Origin: a virus
DNA length: 31,455 nucleotides
Direction: 5' to 3' (one strand)
Virus record (IMG/VR): IMGVR_UViG_3300037882_003155
Span: 1 to 31,455 of that record
A program made the position numbers and the translations under genes. Below, in pieces: positions 14,164 to 22,260 of the stretch. Under the pieces are notes generated by a model. The model saw only the letters and a program-made list of their open reading frames with translations. It made no database searches and was not told where the DNA came from. Position 1 is the first letter of the stretch. Each line of letters starts with the position of its first letter.

Positions 14164-14712
14164 TTAAAATACCTTCCCACCAGCTGCCCGCCGGTTTTCA
14201 ACCTTGTGATCAGCACGTTGTGCATTGTATTCGAGCTTGGCCTCGATCACGTCCCAGAGGTTGAAATCCCAGCTGGTGGCCGTGGCGATGCAGAGATGCA
14301 CGCCGTCGCGCAGTCGGTCGTGGAACACCTTAGTGTTACCCTTGCGCACCGCCTCCATCGCGGCGCTCATGCAGTTGACGATCTGCATCATGTTGTCGCT
14401 GACATCACCTTTGATGACCGTATCACTGACGTTGCTATCCTGCTCGAGGTCCACTCCCTCGGCACCGCACAGATCGAACAGGCGAATGGCAGCGTCGGCG
14501 ATCTCGACGTCGAAGCCGGGATATTCAGGGAGTTTGTCGTCATTCAGCTCGCCCACGAGTGCCTCGTGGGCCTCGCTGATTTCGCTGACGACGAGCATCA
14601 GCATCTCAGGACGGTTGCGGGTGTGGACGATGCTTTCGCCCGTCTTCAGGTCAGACCACCATCCGGCGTGGATGTTAGCCATGTGGATACGGTCACGATA
14701 CTCATTCAGCAT
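14164..14712 (-). CDS. MazG-type nucleotide pyrophosphohydrolase
   Basis: A 182-residue all-alpha NTP pyrophosphohydrolase. The metal-binding pattern E-x-x-E...E-x-x-D is clear: Glu44/Glu47 (S-E-I-S-E-A) and Glu70/Asp73 (V-E-I-A-D-A-A-I-R-L). Such phage enzymes remove the pyrophosphate from (d)NTPs or ppGpp-like nucleotides and adjust nucleotide pools, which suits a place directly after nrdB (11-nt overlap). The N-terminal W-W-S-D-x-x-T-G-E segment is common in the phage form. Met11 (14682) is an alternative start. Confidence 0.85.
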   Translation of the reverse strand: MLNEYRDRIHMANIHAGWWSDLKTGESIVHTRNRPEMLMLVVSEISEAHEALVGELNDDKLPEYPGFDVEIADAAIRLFDLCGAEGVDLEQDSNVSDTVIKGDVSDNMMQIVNCMSAAMEAVRKGNTKVFHDRLRDGVHLCIATATSWDFNLWDVIEAKLEYNAQRADHKVENRRAAGGKVF

Positions 14713-15688
14713 TGGAATTCACCTCATCAAAGTGAGCCCAGACATCTTCCCAGGTGCCTGTGGTTGCGGCCTTCGAGTACTCGGTGGACCGAGCCTCGAA
14801 GAAGTTGGCGTGTTCAACGCCATTGAGGAGTGGGGGGAGCCACGGGAGTGGGTGCTCCGGGATCCCATACAGGCCGGGGAGGCCCAGCTGCTCCAACCGC
14901 CAGTCGGCGATGAAGCGGATGTATTTCTTGATATCTTCAGGCGTCATGCCCTGAACCGGGCCCTGCTCGAACGCGAGGTCGATGAAGGCATCCTCGAGGC
15001 CAACAGAGGTCTGGCAGCAGTCCAGAATGTCTTCCTTCACCGCGTTGGTTAGACACCCGGTCTCGGCGCAAAAGACATGGAACAGCTTGATGATACCCTC
15101 GCAGTGGAGGCTCTCGTCACGGACACTCCATGCCACAATCTGGCCCATCCCGTTCATCTTGTTGAAGCGCGGGAAATTCATCAACATTGCGAAACTGGCG
15201 AACAGTTGGAGCCCTTCGGTGAATCCGCCGAACATCGCCAAGGTGCGGGCAATGTCCTCGTTGGTCTCAACACCGAACTTCTGCAGGTAGTCGTGCTTGT
15301 CACGCATCGCGTCGAGCTCAAGGAACATGCCGTATTCGCTTTCAGGCATGCCGATCGTGTCGAGCAGGTGCGAGTAGGCCGCGATGTGAACCGTTTCCAT
15401 GTTGGAAAACGCGGTCAACATCATCTTCACTTCGGTGGGTTTGAACACCCGGCTGTATTTCTCGTGATAGCAGTTGCTGACCTCGATATCGGCCTGCGTG
15501 AAGAAGCGGAAAATCTGCGTGAGCAGGTTGCGCTCGTGGGGCTCGAGCTCGTTCGCCCACTGCTGACAGTCCTGCCCAAGAGGTACTTCCTCAGGAAGCC
15601 AATGAATTCGTTGTTGCTGTTGCCAGAAGTCGAATGCCCAAGGATACATGTGAGGTTTGTAGGCGCGGGAAGGAACAAGAAGGGACAA
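14702..15688 (-). CDS. nrdB: Ribonucleotide reductase class Ia, small (beta) subunit
   Basis: A 328-residue R2 protein that holds the di-iron tyrosyl radical used by NrdA to turn ribonucleoside diphosphates into deoxy forms. Metal ligands and radical site are all present: Asp67, Glu98, His101, Tyr105 (E-T-V-H-x3-Y), Glu158, Glu192 and His195 (R-D-E-S-L-H). The start is TTG at 15688 with AGGAGA five nt upstream. It is separated from nrdA by a 161-nt gap with RNA structure, so the two subunits may be set to different levels. It overlaps the MazG gene downstream. Confidence 0.95.
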   Translation of the reverse strand: MSLLVPSRAYKPHMYPWAFDFWQQQQRIHWLPEEVPLGQDCQQWANELEPHERNLLTQIFRFFTQADIEVSNCYHEKYSRVFKPTEVKMMLTAFSNMETVHIAAYSHLLDTIGMPESEYGMFLELDAMRDKHDYLQKFGVETNEDIARTLAMFGGFTEGLQLFASFAMLMNFPRFNKMNGMGQIVAWSVRDESLHCEGIIKLFHVFCAETGCLTNAVKEDILDCCQTSVGLEDAFIDLAFEQGPVQGMTPEDIKKYIRFIADWRLEQLGLPGLYGIPEHPLPWLPPLLNGVEHANFFEARSTEYSKAATTGTWEDVWAHFDEVNSNAE

Positions 15689-15752
15689 AATAATCTCCTA
15701 GAAATAAGGTGTTGGGCTTGTGATACTTTCAGATCTAACTTAATGCACTCCC

Positions 15753-15767
15753 GGTCTCCCCAAGACC
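15753..15767 (-). promoter_or_regulatory. Hairpin in the 161-nt nrdA-nrdB spacer
   Basis: GGTCT-TGGGG-AGACC on the minus strand is a perfect 5-bp stem with a 5-nt loop. A competing outer pairing, CTCCGGT with ACCGGGAG (15748-15780), shares its bases, so two folds are possible. The spacer 15689-15849 holds no convincing gene. The rest is unstructured up to the nrdB ribosome site at 15694-15699. Confidence 0.4.
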
Positions 15768-15849
15768 TTTCAAACCGGAGCAGTCTCACCATTCGGGCGC
15801 GCCCAACCGACGCAGCGTTTTGGATTCAGGGGAGGCGGGTATTCTTAAA

Positions 15850-18648
15850 TTACTGGCAGCTGAGACACTCAGCGTAGTCCACAGGAGCGGCTACGACCGA
15901 GATATGTTTCGGCTCTAAGGTGTTGTCTGCCTCAACACCGCCGCCGGCAAAGCCTGCCCGTTGGACAGACTTTGAGCGCAGGTAGTAAAGCGACTTGATC
16001 CCGCGCTGCCACGCATTGAAGTGGAGCATCATGAGCTCCCACTTGTCGCAGTCGGCAGGGATGAACAGGTTCAGGCTCTGGGCCTGATCGATCAGGGGAG
16101 CACGATCGCCGGCCAGCTCGAGGAGCCAGCGTTGGTCGATCTCGAAGCTGGTCTTGAAGGTGGCTTTCTCCTGCGGTGACAAGATACTCAGATGTTGAAC
16201 CGACCCACCCTGTTCGAGGATCGAGTTCCAGATGTCTGCACGCCACTTGATAGGGTTGTCAGGTCGAATGCGGTCCTCAGCATCATCAAGCACCTGCTCG
16301 AGATACTGGTTCTTGACCACGAATGATCCCGACAGCGTCTTGTGCGTGTAGATATTGGCCGGGATTGGTTCGATGCACGCGCTGGTTCCGCCGCAGATGA
16401 TGCTGATCGAGGCGGTCGGAGCGATCGCCATCTTGCAGCTGAACCGCTGGGGGTTGCCGTGGGGGGCGTCATACCAGTCGGGGTTGGCGCCGCGTTCCCA
16501 AGCGAGAACCTCGGAAGCATCTTGAGCAGCACGGTTGATGTGCTTGAACATCTTGAGGTTCCAAGCCTTCGCCATGGCGCTCTCCATGCCGAGGCCCTTC
16601 AGCTGGAGGAAGGAGTGGAACCCCATGACCCCGAGCCCGACCGAACGCTCTCGGCTGGCCGAATAAGCGGCGCGGGCCATGCTTGGCTCAGCACGGTCGA
16701 TATAATCCTGCAGCACGTTGTCGAGGAAGCGCATCACGTCCTCAATGAACTGGCCGTCCGTGTTCCATTCGTCCCATTTTTCGAGGTTCAGGCTCGACAG
16801 ACAACACACTGCCGTCCGGTCATTACCGAGGTGGTCGATGCCAGTGGGAAGCACGATTTCGGCGCACTGGCCGGTGAGAACGCCATTGAAGACAGCCATC
16901 CCGCGCCTGTGCTCGGTGAAGCAATAGGTGTCGTCGATGCGTCCGTTGTCGTCGACAGCGTCGACGGTCACAAAGCGGCGGGCATCCCGCTGTGGTGTTT
17001 GGGGTTCCAATTGAAGGCGCTGCACAGGCAGGCCCAACTGTCGAAGCATCTCAGTGTCGTTCGAGGTGAGCAACAACCTGTAGCAAGGCTGACAATCGAA
17101 CAGAGCCGAGCCACCATGACCATTAGGCAACATAACCTGACGAGCCTCATGCATCAGCGCGATCTTCGGTTGGCAGCCCAATGTGTGCAGCAAACGCTGG
17201 GTCTGCTCCAAGAATGGAAGATTGATATTTGACAACTGCAGCGAGAGGTTATTACCGTTGCGGCTGACACAACCATCGGCGTCCAACAGCCCCGCGAGCC
17301 ACGCCAGACGTGATGAAATCCCTGCTGCCAAGGGGACGGTAAATTTGGGGGCTAGATCCCCCTTGCGGTAGTAGATCGCGTCACGATCTTCAGCAGTCCG
17401 ATGAACCCCACCTAGGAGCGGTGCGAGCTCTCGCTTAGCACCATAGAGCCAAATGAGAGGCCGCCCGCTCTTCGTGTAGGTTCCGTCACCACTGAAGAAC
17501 CCATTGGTATAAGCTTCCTCAAACTCAGTTCCTTCGATGACCACGGGCGCGGTCCACTTGATCAGTTTGTCACCGACCGAGAGTTCACCCGCACGAACCT
17601 CAACAGGGTCAGTGCCGTAGTCACGCACAACGTAGAATTTGTGATAGGGGGTGCAGTCCAGTGTGCTGCCATCGCTTAGGCTGACCGTGATCAAATTCTG
17701 GTCTACTCCAGTCTTCACGACATCAACGGGGGACCACTCTTCGCCATTCCATACGTCGACAGAGTTACCTGCCAAAGCCTCGATCTCCCGGTAACCTTCG
17801 CGAGTGAGCACCTGAGTTTCAGGGGCAACACAAAGGTTGCTAGTTGAAACCTTTAATCCCAGCTCGCGGTGATGCGCGGGCATCGCCAGGTTCACCGTGT
17901 CGCTGAAGACGATGTAAGGCTCACCGGTGGCGAGCCGCGTCTCTACCAACCTCTGGAATAGCGAGCGGGCGTTGATGGTCTTGCGAACAGCTCCGTCCTT
18001 GGGGCTGACAAGATCAAAGTCAGCATCGTCCCTGACCGCCTCCATGAACTTGTCGGTCAGCAGCACGCCGTGGTGCAGGTTCAAAGCCTTGCGGTTGAAA
18101 TCGCCCGACGGTTTGCGGATTTCGAGGAATTCCTCGATTTCCGGGTGGCTGACGTCGATGTAGACGGCAGCTGATCCACGGCGAAGGCTACCCTGCGAAA
18201 TCGCGAGGGTAAGGCTGTCCATCACCTTGATAAACGGGACAACCCCACTGGTCTTGCCGTTCAGACCGACTGGCTCTCCAATCCCACGGACGTTGCCGTA
18301 GTAGGTGCCGATCCCGCCGCCGCGGCTCGCGAGCCACACGTTCTCGTTCCAGGTGTTGACGATGCCATCGAGACTGTCATCGACCGAGTTAAGATAGCAG
18401 GAGATCGGCAACCCACGGGTGGTGCCCCCATTGGAAAGCACGGGGGTGGCGGGCATAAACCACAACTTGGAGATGTAGTCGTAGAGACGCTGGGCGTGGG
18501 CCTCGTCGTCCTTGTCGGCGTAAGCAACAGCGACACGGGCGAACAGGTCTTGGTAGCTCTCACCTTCGAGCAGGTATCGATCCCGCAGGGTGGCCCTACC
18601 GAAGTCGGTTAACAGGGCGTCGCGCGCGGGATCGATTTGGACTTGCAT
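15850..18648 (-). CDS. nrdA: Ribonucleotide reductase class Ia, large (alpha) subunit, intein-containing precursor
   Basis: A 932-residue precursor, about 610 residues after removal of a 322-residue intein (273-594). Active-site residues by comparison with E. coli NrdA: Cys84 (=C225), Asn271, Cys595 and Glu597 (=N437, C439, E441 after splicing), Cys615 (=C462), the Tyr888-Tyr889 radical relay, and the C-terminal Cys928-x2-Cys931 pair that takes electrons from thioredoxin or glutaredoxin. The N-terminal ATP-cone domain is absent, so dATP shut-off of overall activity is probably missing, as in many phage enzymes. The start is ATG at 18648. Its GGAGAG ribosome site lies in a hairpin arm (18653-18678). 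Confidence 0.95.
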   Translation of the reverse strand: MQVQIDPARDALLTDFGRATLRDRYLLEGESYQDLFARVAVAYADKDDEAHAQRLYDYISKLWFMPATPVLSNGGTTRGLPISCYLNSVDDSLDGIVNTWNENVWLASRGGGIGTYYGNVRGIGEPVGLNGKTSGVVPFIKVMDSLTLAISQGSLRRGSAAVYIDVSHPEIEEFLEIRKPSGDFNRKALNLHHGVLLTDKFMEAVRDDADFDLVSPKDGAVRKTINARSLFQRLVETRLATGEPYIVFSDTVNLAMPAHHRELGLKVSTSNLCVAPETQVLTREGYREIEALAGNSVDVWNGEEWSPVDVVKTGVDQNLITVSLSDGSTLDCTPYHKFYVVRDYGTDPVEVRAGELSVGDKLIKWTAPVVIEGTEFEEAYTNGFFSGDGTYTKSGRPLIWLYGAKRELAPLLGGVHRTAEDRDAIYYRKGDLAPKFTVPLAAGISSRLAWLAGLLDADGCVSRNGNNLSLQLSNINLPFLEQTQRLLHTLGCQPKIALMHEARQVMLPNGHGGSALFDCQPCYRLLLTSNDTEMLRQLGLPVQRLQLEPQTPQRDARRFVTVDAVDDNGRIDDTYCFTEHRRGMAVFNGVLTGQCAEIVLPTGIDHLGNDRTAVCCLSSLNLEKWDEWNTDGQFIEDVMRFLDNVLQDYIDRAEPSMARAAYSASRERSVGLGVMGFHSFLQLKGLGMESAMAKAWNLKMFKHINRAAQDASEVLAWERGANPDWYDAPHGNPQRFSCKMAIAPTASISIICGGTSACIEPIPANIYTHKTLSGSFVVKNQYLEQVLDDAEDRIRPDNPIKWRADIWNSILEQGGSVQHLSILSPQEKATFKTSFEIDQRWLLELAGDRAPLIDQAQSLNLFIPADCDKWELMMLHFNAWQRGIKSLYYLRSKSVQRAGFAGGGVEADNTLEPKHISVVAAPVDYAECLSCQ
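16867..17832 (-). other. NrdA intein with LAGLIDADG homing endonuclease domain
   Basis: Residues 273-594 of the NrdA precursor. Block A starts with Cys273 (C-V-A-P-E-T-Q-V-L-T). Block B has Thr333-x-x-His336. The endonuclease has both acidic motifs, G-F-F-S-G-D-G (383-389) and L-A-G-L-L-D-A-D-G (451-459). The C-terminal blocks run Y-C-F-T-E-H ... F-N-G-V-L-T-G-Q. The +1 residue is Cys595. The intein therefore ends Gly593-Gln594 instead of the usual His-Asn. The insertion lies between Leu272 and the cysteine that becomes the catalytic thiyl-radical residue, so unspliced protein cannot be active. Boundaries follow from the rejoined S-N-L-C-A-E-I motif. Confidence 0.93.
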
Positions 18649-18652
18649 GGGG

Positions 18653-18678
18653 AGCTCTCCGAGATGTCTGGGAGAGCT
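18653..18678 (-). promoter_or_regulatory. Hairpin covering the nrdA ribosome-binding site
   Basis: AGCTCTCC (18678-18671 on minus) pairs perfectly with GGAGAGCT (18660-18653) across a 10-nt loop. The 3' arm holds the GGAG(AG) Shine-Dalgarno sequence that lies 8 nt before the nrdA ATG. Closed, it should lower NrdA translation. The remaining gap to 18704 shows nothing convincing. Confidence 0.65.
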
Positions 18679-18703
18679 TCAGTATGCATGTTGGAGGTGG
18701 GTG

Positions 18704-18898
18704 TCAGTTGGTTCCCGTCAAGTCCCCCGGTGAGTCCATCAGCACCAGGCCGATTTGTCGCTGGAGACGGGGGTAGGGGGTGTGCTCCGCCAACCGGCGG
18801 AGCTGGGAGCGGGTGTTGGCGATCACCAACAGGTCGTCGACATGGGCACGATGGAGCCTGGTCGAGAGCTTGAAATACAGGCTCAGATCTTGATCCAT
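18704..18898 (-). CDS. Hypothetical 64-residue protein
   Basis: A small basic, helical-looking protein overlapping the end of the gene upstream by 16 nt and lying just before the nrdA regulatory gap. No family recognised. Confidence 0.5.
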   Translation of the reverse strand: MDQDLSLYFKLSTRLHRAHVDDLLVIANTRSQLRRLAEHTPYPRLQRQIGLVLMDSPGDLTGTN

Positions 18899-19362
18899 TT
18901 GGTTACCACCTTGTATTCTTCAGTCGTGAGTAGGCACTTGAACATAGCCTCACGGAAGGACATCCCGCTGGCCCGGGCGAGGCGTTCGATCTGCCCGATA
19001 GCCCAGTTGAAGTGGAAAGGGCGCTGCGCGGCCTTCGTCTGCGATTGGGGGGGCACTCCTGTAATGCCTGCGAGGTCCACGGCGTGGTGGGTCTCGCCCA
19101 GTTTGTAGAGCATGTCCCCGAGCTTGGCCCGGAGGTGGTGGCTCTCTTCAGTCACGCCTACAGGGGCGCCGTTAGACTTGTTGTGTGACACCGGGAGACC
19201 CTCAGCCCGGCGGATGTCACTGATTAGATCCTTACAGTGCTCGTAGTTGAGGCCTACGATCTCAGCGATGGCTGAGGTTGGACGGCCCGCCTTCAAAAGC
19301 GCGGTTATGGTGTCGTAACGGCGATCAATCGCCTGAACCCTTGTCTGCGCTAAACTTGTCAC
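18883..19362 (-). CDS. Helix-turn-helix-like hypothetical protein
   Basis: A 159-residue protein when started at GTG 19362, which has GAGGTG seven nt upstream. An ATG five codons earlier (19377) lacks a ribosome site. Residues about 14-50 (Y-D-T-I-T-A-L-L-K-A-G-R-P-T-S-A-I-A-E-I-V-G-L...) resemble a resolvase/sigma-type helix-turn-helix with the R-P-x-x-x-I-A turn. The C-terminal part ends in a helical segment. It could be a regulator of the neighbouring genes. The family is not recognised. Confidence 0.6.
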   Translation of the reverse strand: MTSLAQTRVQAIDRRYDTITALLKAGRPTSAIAEIVGLNYEHCKDLISDIRRAEGLPVSHNKSNGAPVGVTEESHHLRAKLGDMLYKLGETHHAVDLAGITGVPPQSQTKAAQRPFHFNWAIGQIERLARASGMSFREAMFKCLLTTEEYKVVTKWIKI

Positions 19363-19600
19363 AAAGAAACACCTCATGGTAGAACCCTCGAATGTGCTCG
19401 GGGGGTGGTTGACCCTGTGTGTTCAGCTCGTCACAGGTCTGGCTTAACAGCCGGATCTTCTGAACGTCCGAGCCAATGTCGTTCGCGGTCTGGTTGATAC
19501 CCCAGGCCTCTATCAACTGCTCGAGCAGGGCTAGTATAAGCGGCGCATTATTATTCAATGTCTGACTCCCAAAGGGGGAGGTTGCAATTTGGTAGCACAC
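19325..19600 (-). CDS. Hypothetical protein, about 91 residues
   Basis: Open from a GTG at 19600. A TTG at 19558 with GGGAG seven nt before it is an equally good start (77 residues). The product is acidic and helical. The 3' end overlaps the HTH-like gene by 38 nt. No family recognised. Confidence 0.5.
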   Translation of the reverse strand: MCYQIATSPFGSQTLNNNAPLILALLEQLIEAWGINQTANDIGSDVQKIRLLSQTCDELNTQGQPPPEHIRGFYHEVFLCDKFSADKGSGD

Positions 19601-19618
19601 ACCCCCCTGTCTTGGGGT

Positions 19619-20422
19619 TTATGCAGCAACCAAGTACCGGGGGGAGTTGTCCGTTCTCTGAACGAATCCGGAAAGATCCCCTTTCCCAGCAGCACCCTTT
19701 ACCTTTAGTCCAACAACACACGGGGTGGCGTCAAGGGGGCGGAAGTCATGATCATCACCGTTGATCACTGGCAGGCCGATATATTCGGTAGGCAGCTTAC
19801 TGGTTGGGAACACCACAGCGATGTTCCAACCCTTGGCTCGGGCAATGGCAACGTCAGCTGAATTGTTCTCCTTCATCGAGAAAGTCAGGTGGTAATTCGT
19901 GGGTGGGCGGCGGTTTGGCAGAGCGGTGTAATCATAGAAGATCGTTGTAGGAAAGAGCTCAATCACGTTTGTTGCCAATTTGTTCGCCTCTACCAACTGT
20001 GCTGCGACCTCCGGATAGAGCACAAATTTCTTCGCTTCGAAGCAAATATCTGAGGTGCCATTAAGACGAACTGAGGGGGAGAGTCCAAGTTTGCGGGCCT
20101 TTTTAATGTGGGAAGAAATCTCCAGCGCCAGCAAGTTCATAAAATCATTGCGATTTGCGAACAGCGCTTTGGTTCGTGCTATCCGGCTGGTAGTCTTCGC
20201 GGTGTAATATAGCGGGTTACCAGCAAAGTGCAGACACGCTGCTGTGCAGCCCGCGCTGCGCTTGGGGCAGACTTCATGGCCGGACATATTCCCAGGGGCC
20301 AAATGCAGCACGGCGGTCATCTGACCGACCTTAGCATTCTTGGCCACTTTGGGGTTGGAGTCCTGTTGTGACAGGAGAGCGCGCACGCCGAGGCGCTCGC
20401 GCAAGGTCTTGAGCGAGATCAT
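19619..20422 (-). CDS. Cys-cluster phage protein, gp88/DUF7227-like
   Basis: 267 residues. A C-x6-G-C-x3-C-L cluster (Cys52, Cys59, Cys63), an R-L-N-G-T-S-D segment and an N-G-D-D-H-D-F-R-x-L-D segment followed by V-V-G-L-K-x-K-G recall a family found across unrelated phages, known from mycobacteriophage gene product 88. A TIM-barrel or radical-SAM-like fold has sometimes been considered for such proteins, but the Cys spacing is not C-x3-C-x2-C. The biochemical role is unknown. Parts of the gene are richer in A+T than its neighbours, so it may have been acquired separately. Confidence 0.65.
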   Translation of the reverse strand: MISLKTLRERLGVRALLSQQDSNPKVAKNAKVGQMTAVLHLAPGNMSGHEVCPKRSAGCTAACLHFAGNPLYYTAKTTSRIARTKALFANRNDFMNLLALEISSHIKKARKLGLSPSVRLNGTSDICFEAKKFVLYPEVAAQLVEANKLATNVIELFPTTIFYDYTALPNRRPPTNYHLTFSMKENNSADVAIARAKGWNIAVVFPTSKLPTEYIGLPVINGDDHDFRPLDATPCVVGLKVKGAAGKGDLSGFVQRTDNSPRYLVAA

Positions 20423-20469
20423 TGACTTTGTCCCCAGATTTCTGGGTTGATGTTCAGGATTGGTAGGGG

Positions 20470-20481
20470 AGCCCGAAGGCT
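20470..20481 (-). terminator. UUCG-tetraloop hairpin overlapping a stop codon
   Basis: AGCC-TTCG-GGCT on the minus strand is a 4-bp stem with an especially stable UUCG loop. It overlaps the TAG of the gene at 20965-20480 and lies at the end of the long small-gene chain. There is no U tract. Confidence 0.4.
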
Positions 20482-20965
20482 ATTTGATCTCCAGGCGGGC
20501 CTCTTCGCAGAAGAGGGCCGCAAAATGTGCCTTCCGAGCGAGCGGAAAGCTCTCCCACTCATCCTCGAAGGCAACGAGCTGGGCGGTGTGGGGGACCGGG
20601 ATGATGGTGGGTTCTGGGTTGACCATCTCTTCAGGGGCATCGATCCCATAACGGCCTTGCTCGACGTCCTCTTTACCAAGGAAGCCCTCGGCCAATCCAG
20701 TAGCTATCCACTCTTCAGCCTCAGCCACGGTGGCTGTCCGATGCACCACGGTGATCGACTCACCCTCATCGAAGGTGATGGCGACGGGTAGATCAGGCTG
20801 TGCCAAAACCTCTGACTGACCGGCTTGATCATAGAGGTTTTGTACGAAGGCCATGAGGGAGGGTTTGTCGGTGGGGATATCGATCTGGACGAAGTCCCGA
20901 TCGATCGCCTTGGCTTCTGCCTGGGTGCCGCACAGGGTCTGGCCGTTGGCGAGGTAGAAGATCAC
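20480..20965 (-). CDS. Hypothetical acidic 161-residue protein
   Basis: The last gene of the long coupled chain. It begins by ATGA overlap and ends in a hairpin. The N-terminal part alternates strands and a helix, and a V-A-E-A-E-E-W-I-A-T-G-L segment is present at about 79-90. No family recognised. Confidence 0.65.
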   Translation of the reverse strand: MIFYLANGQTLCGTQAEAKAIDRDFVQIDIPTDKPSLMAFVQNLYDQAGQSEVLAQPDLPVAITFDEGESITVVHRTATVAEAEEWIATGLAEGFLGKEDVEQGRYGIDAPEEMVNPEPTIIPVPHTAQLVAFEDEWESFPLARKAHFAALFCEEARLEIK

Positions 20966-21192
20966 TCCCCACCCTCCTCAAACTGAGCCATGTTGCCGTC
21001 ATAGAAGCACCCCATGTCTAGGAGCTCTTTGTAGCTAATGTCCTTGTGGTTCTCGTCGTCGCGGTTGGTCTCCCAACTTTCCCACAACTGGAGGTTCTGG
21101 CCGTCAGGAAGCACTATCGTGGAGCCTGTGGCGTTCAAAGTGGAGCCCTCGGGCACCTGGATGCTGCCGCGCAGCGTGTAGTGGAAGATCAT
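20962..21192 (-). CDS. Hypothetical 76-residue protein
   Basis: A small acidic, probably beta-rich protein with ATGA overlaps at both ends, so fully embedded in the coupled chain. No family recognised. Confidence 0.6.
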   Translation of the reverse strand: MIFHYTLRGSIQVPEGSTLNATGSTIVLPDGQNLQLWESWETNRDDENHKDISYKELLDMGCFYDGNMAQFEEGGE

Positions 21193-21452
21193 AATGAGGT
21201 CTCCTCGGCGACTTCTTGCAGTCGGTAGCTGGTGCTACCAAGATGTATTTGGACAGATTGGCCCTGCCAAACGGAGACAACTTTGACGACGTCCTCATCC
21301 TTGGCGGTGCTGAGGGGGTAGCCCAGATAGCTAGCTAGCTTTTCGATGCTCGGCTTCTCAGACCACCAGCGCTCGAGGTTGTTCAGAGGCTGGTCGTAGT
21401 TGTTCTCGATGGAGAACAGGCACCAGATGGTGAGGGGGGTTACGGTCGACAT
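21189..21452 (-). CDS. Conserved phage small protein (Y-D-Q-P-x-N-N-L type)
   Basis: 87 residues from the ATG at 21452. The longer open frame upstream is an Arg-rich shadow of the nucleotidyltransferase gene. The F-S-I-E-N-N-Y-D-Q-P-L-N-N-L-x-x-W-W segment resembles small proteins seen in several phages. No function known. It overlaps the nucleotidyltransferase by 14 nt. Confidence 0.6.
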   Translation of the reverse strand: MSTVTPLTIWCLFSIENNYDQPLNNLERWWSEKPSIEKLASYLGYPLSTAKDEDVVKVVSVWQGQSVQIHLGSTSYRLQEVAEETSL

Positions 21453-21970
21453 AACATGTAAGCTCCATTGTGCCGGGCGTTGAACCGCTCGAAGCGGACC
21501 AGGCTGCGCTCGAGGCGCTCCTCGTTGCAAAGGGTCACCTCGTTGTTGAATTGGTCGTTTCTGGCTTCGGGGGTGTCGTGGATCTCGCCGTCGAACCAGC
21601 ACCAGTTGATCCAGAAGTCGAAGGTCTCCACCAGCTGTTGGCCGGTGAAGTCGATCGTGAACTCAACCAGGTCTACAGTGTAGCCCTCGATCTCGCCGCG
21701 GCTGACGAGGGAGATATTGTTGAGGCCCTCGTATTCGGAGATACGTAATTGGGGGCTGTCTATCCGGTGGAAGCCGAAGCGGGGATCGACGAAGGCGAAG
21801 TCGAAACCCTCAGTCGGGGGTATGTTCTTCACCGCCGAAGCTGGCAGGAACACATCAATGTCCTTGGGGGGAACACCCATCAGGAAGTCCCGCACAGCCC
21901 CACCGGCAATGATAGCTCCAGTGGGGAATTGGGCGAGGACCTTGGTCCAGAGATCGGGGCCGTTCTCCAT
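21440..21970 (-). CDS. Nucleotidyltransferase (pol-beta/CCA-adding-like head domain)
   Basis: A 176-residue protein with the nucleotidyltransferase signature G-G-A-V-R-D (23-28) followed by D-I-D (37-39), the two metal-binding carboxylates. Only the head domain and a short tail are present, much shorter than CCA-adding enzymes. It may modify RNA, nucleotides or proteins, and small phage versions of this fold also act in defence or counter-defence. The ATG at 21970 overlaps the upstream stop as TGATG. Confidence 0.72.
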   Translation of the reverse strand: MENGPDLWTKVLAQFPTGAIIAGGAVRDFLMGVPPKDIDVFLPASAVKNIPPTEGFDFAFVDPRFGFHRIDSPQLRISEYEGLNNISLVSRGEIEGYTVDLVEFTIDFTGQQLVETFDFWINWCWFDGEIHDTPEARNDQFNNEVTLCNEERLERSLVRFERFNARHNGAYMLCRP

Positions 21971-22260
21971 CAGAACCCCCCCTCCACTTTCTCGCCCGCC
22001 TCGTTGTACCACGCCGACCGCTGGTGCTCCCCTCGGTCGCCGAACTCATCGACCAGATACCCGGTGGTTTCTTCGGCGTGTTGGTAGTAGACCCAGTTGA
22101 GCGGGTTGCCGTCGTAGTTGGGGTTGTCGGTGGCTTCTCCGATCGGGCTCTCTCGATCGAGAAACTCATCAGCAACAACAATAGCCTCGGCTTGCGAGTT
22201 GGCTTCGACCGCGACCTTGATGCGGATCACGTCGTAGCGGTGGACGAAGTATTTGGTCAT
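21970..22260 (-). CDS. Small protein of the EA-[DN]-[ST] paralogue group
   Basis: 96 residues. A beta strand (Y-F-V-H-R-Y-D-V-I-R-I-K-V) is followed by V-E-A-N-S-Q-A-E-A-I, the same strand-then-helix start as the genes at 24868 and 25342. The rest is acidic with a T-G-Y-L-V-D-E-F turn. ATGA overlap at the start, TGATG at the end. Function unknown. Confidence 0.6.
   Translation of the reverse strand: MTKYFVHRYDVIRIKVAVEANSQAEAIVVADEFLDRESPIGEATDNPNYDGNPLNWVYYQHAEETTGYLVDEFGDRGEHQRSAWYNEAGEKVEGGF

Noticed and set aside
15427-15792. Gene covering the nrdA-nrdB spacer
   Set aside because: Most of the frame is a shadow of nrdB and the spacer part has no coding character.
18679-18703. A sigma70-like promoter before nrdA
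   Set aside because: CTGACA and CATACT are only about 15 nt apart and each is off consensus, so the support is too weak for a feature.
21329-21340. 12-bp palindrome of AGCT units
   Set aside because: A simple AGCTAGCTAGCT run in coding sequence. No second copy or placement suggests a function.
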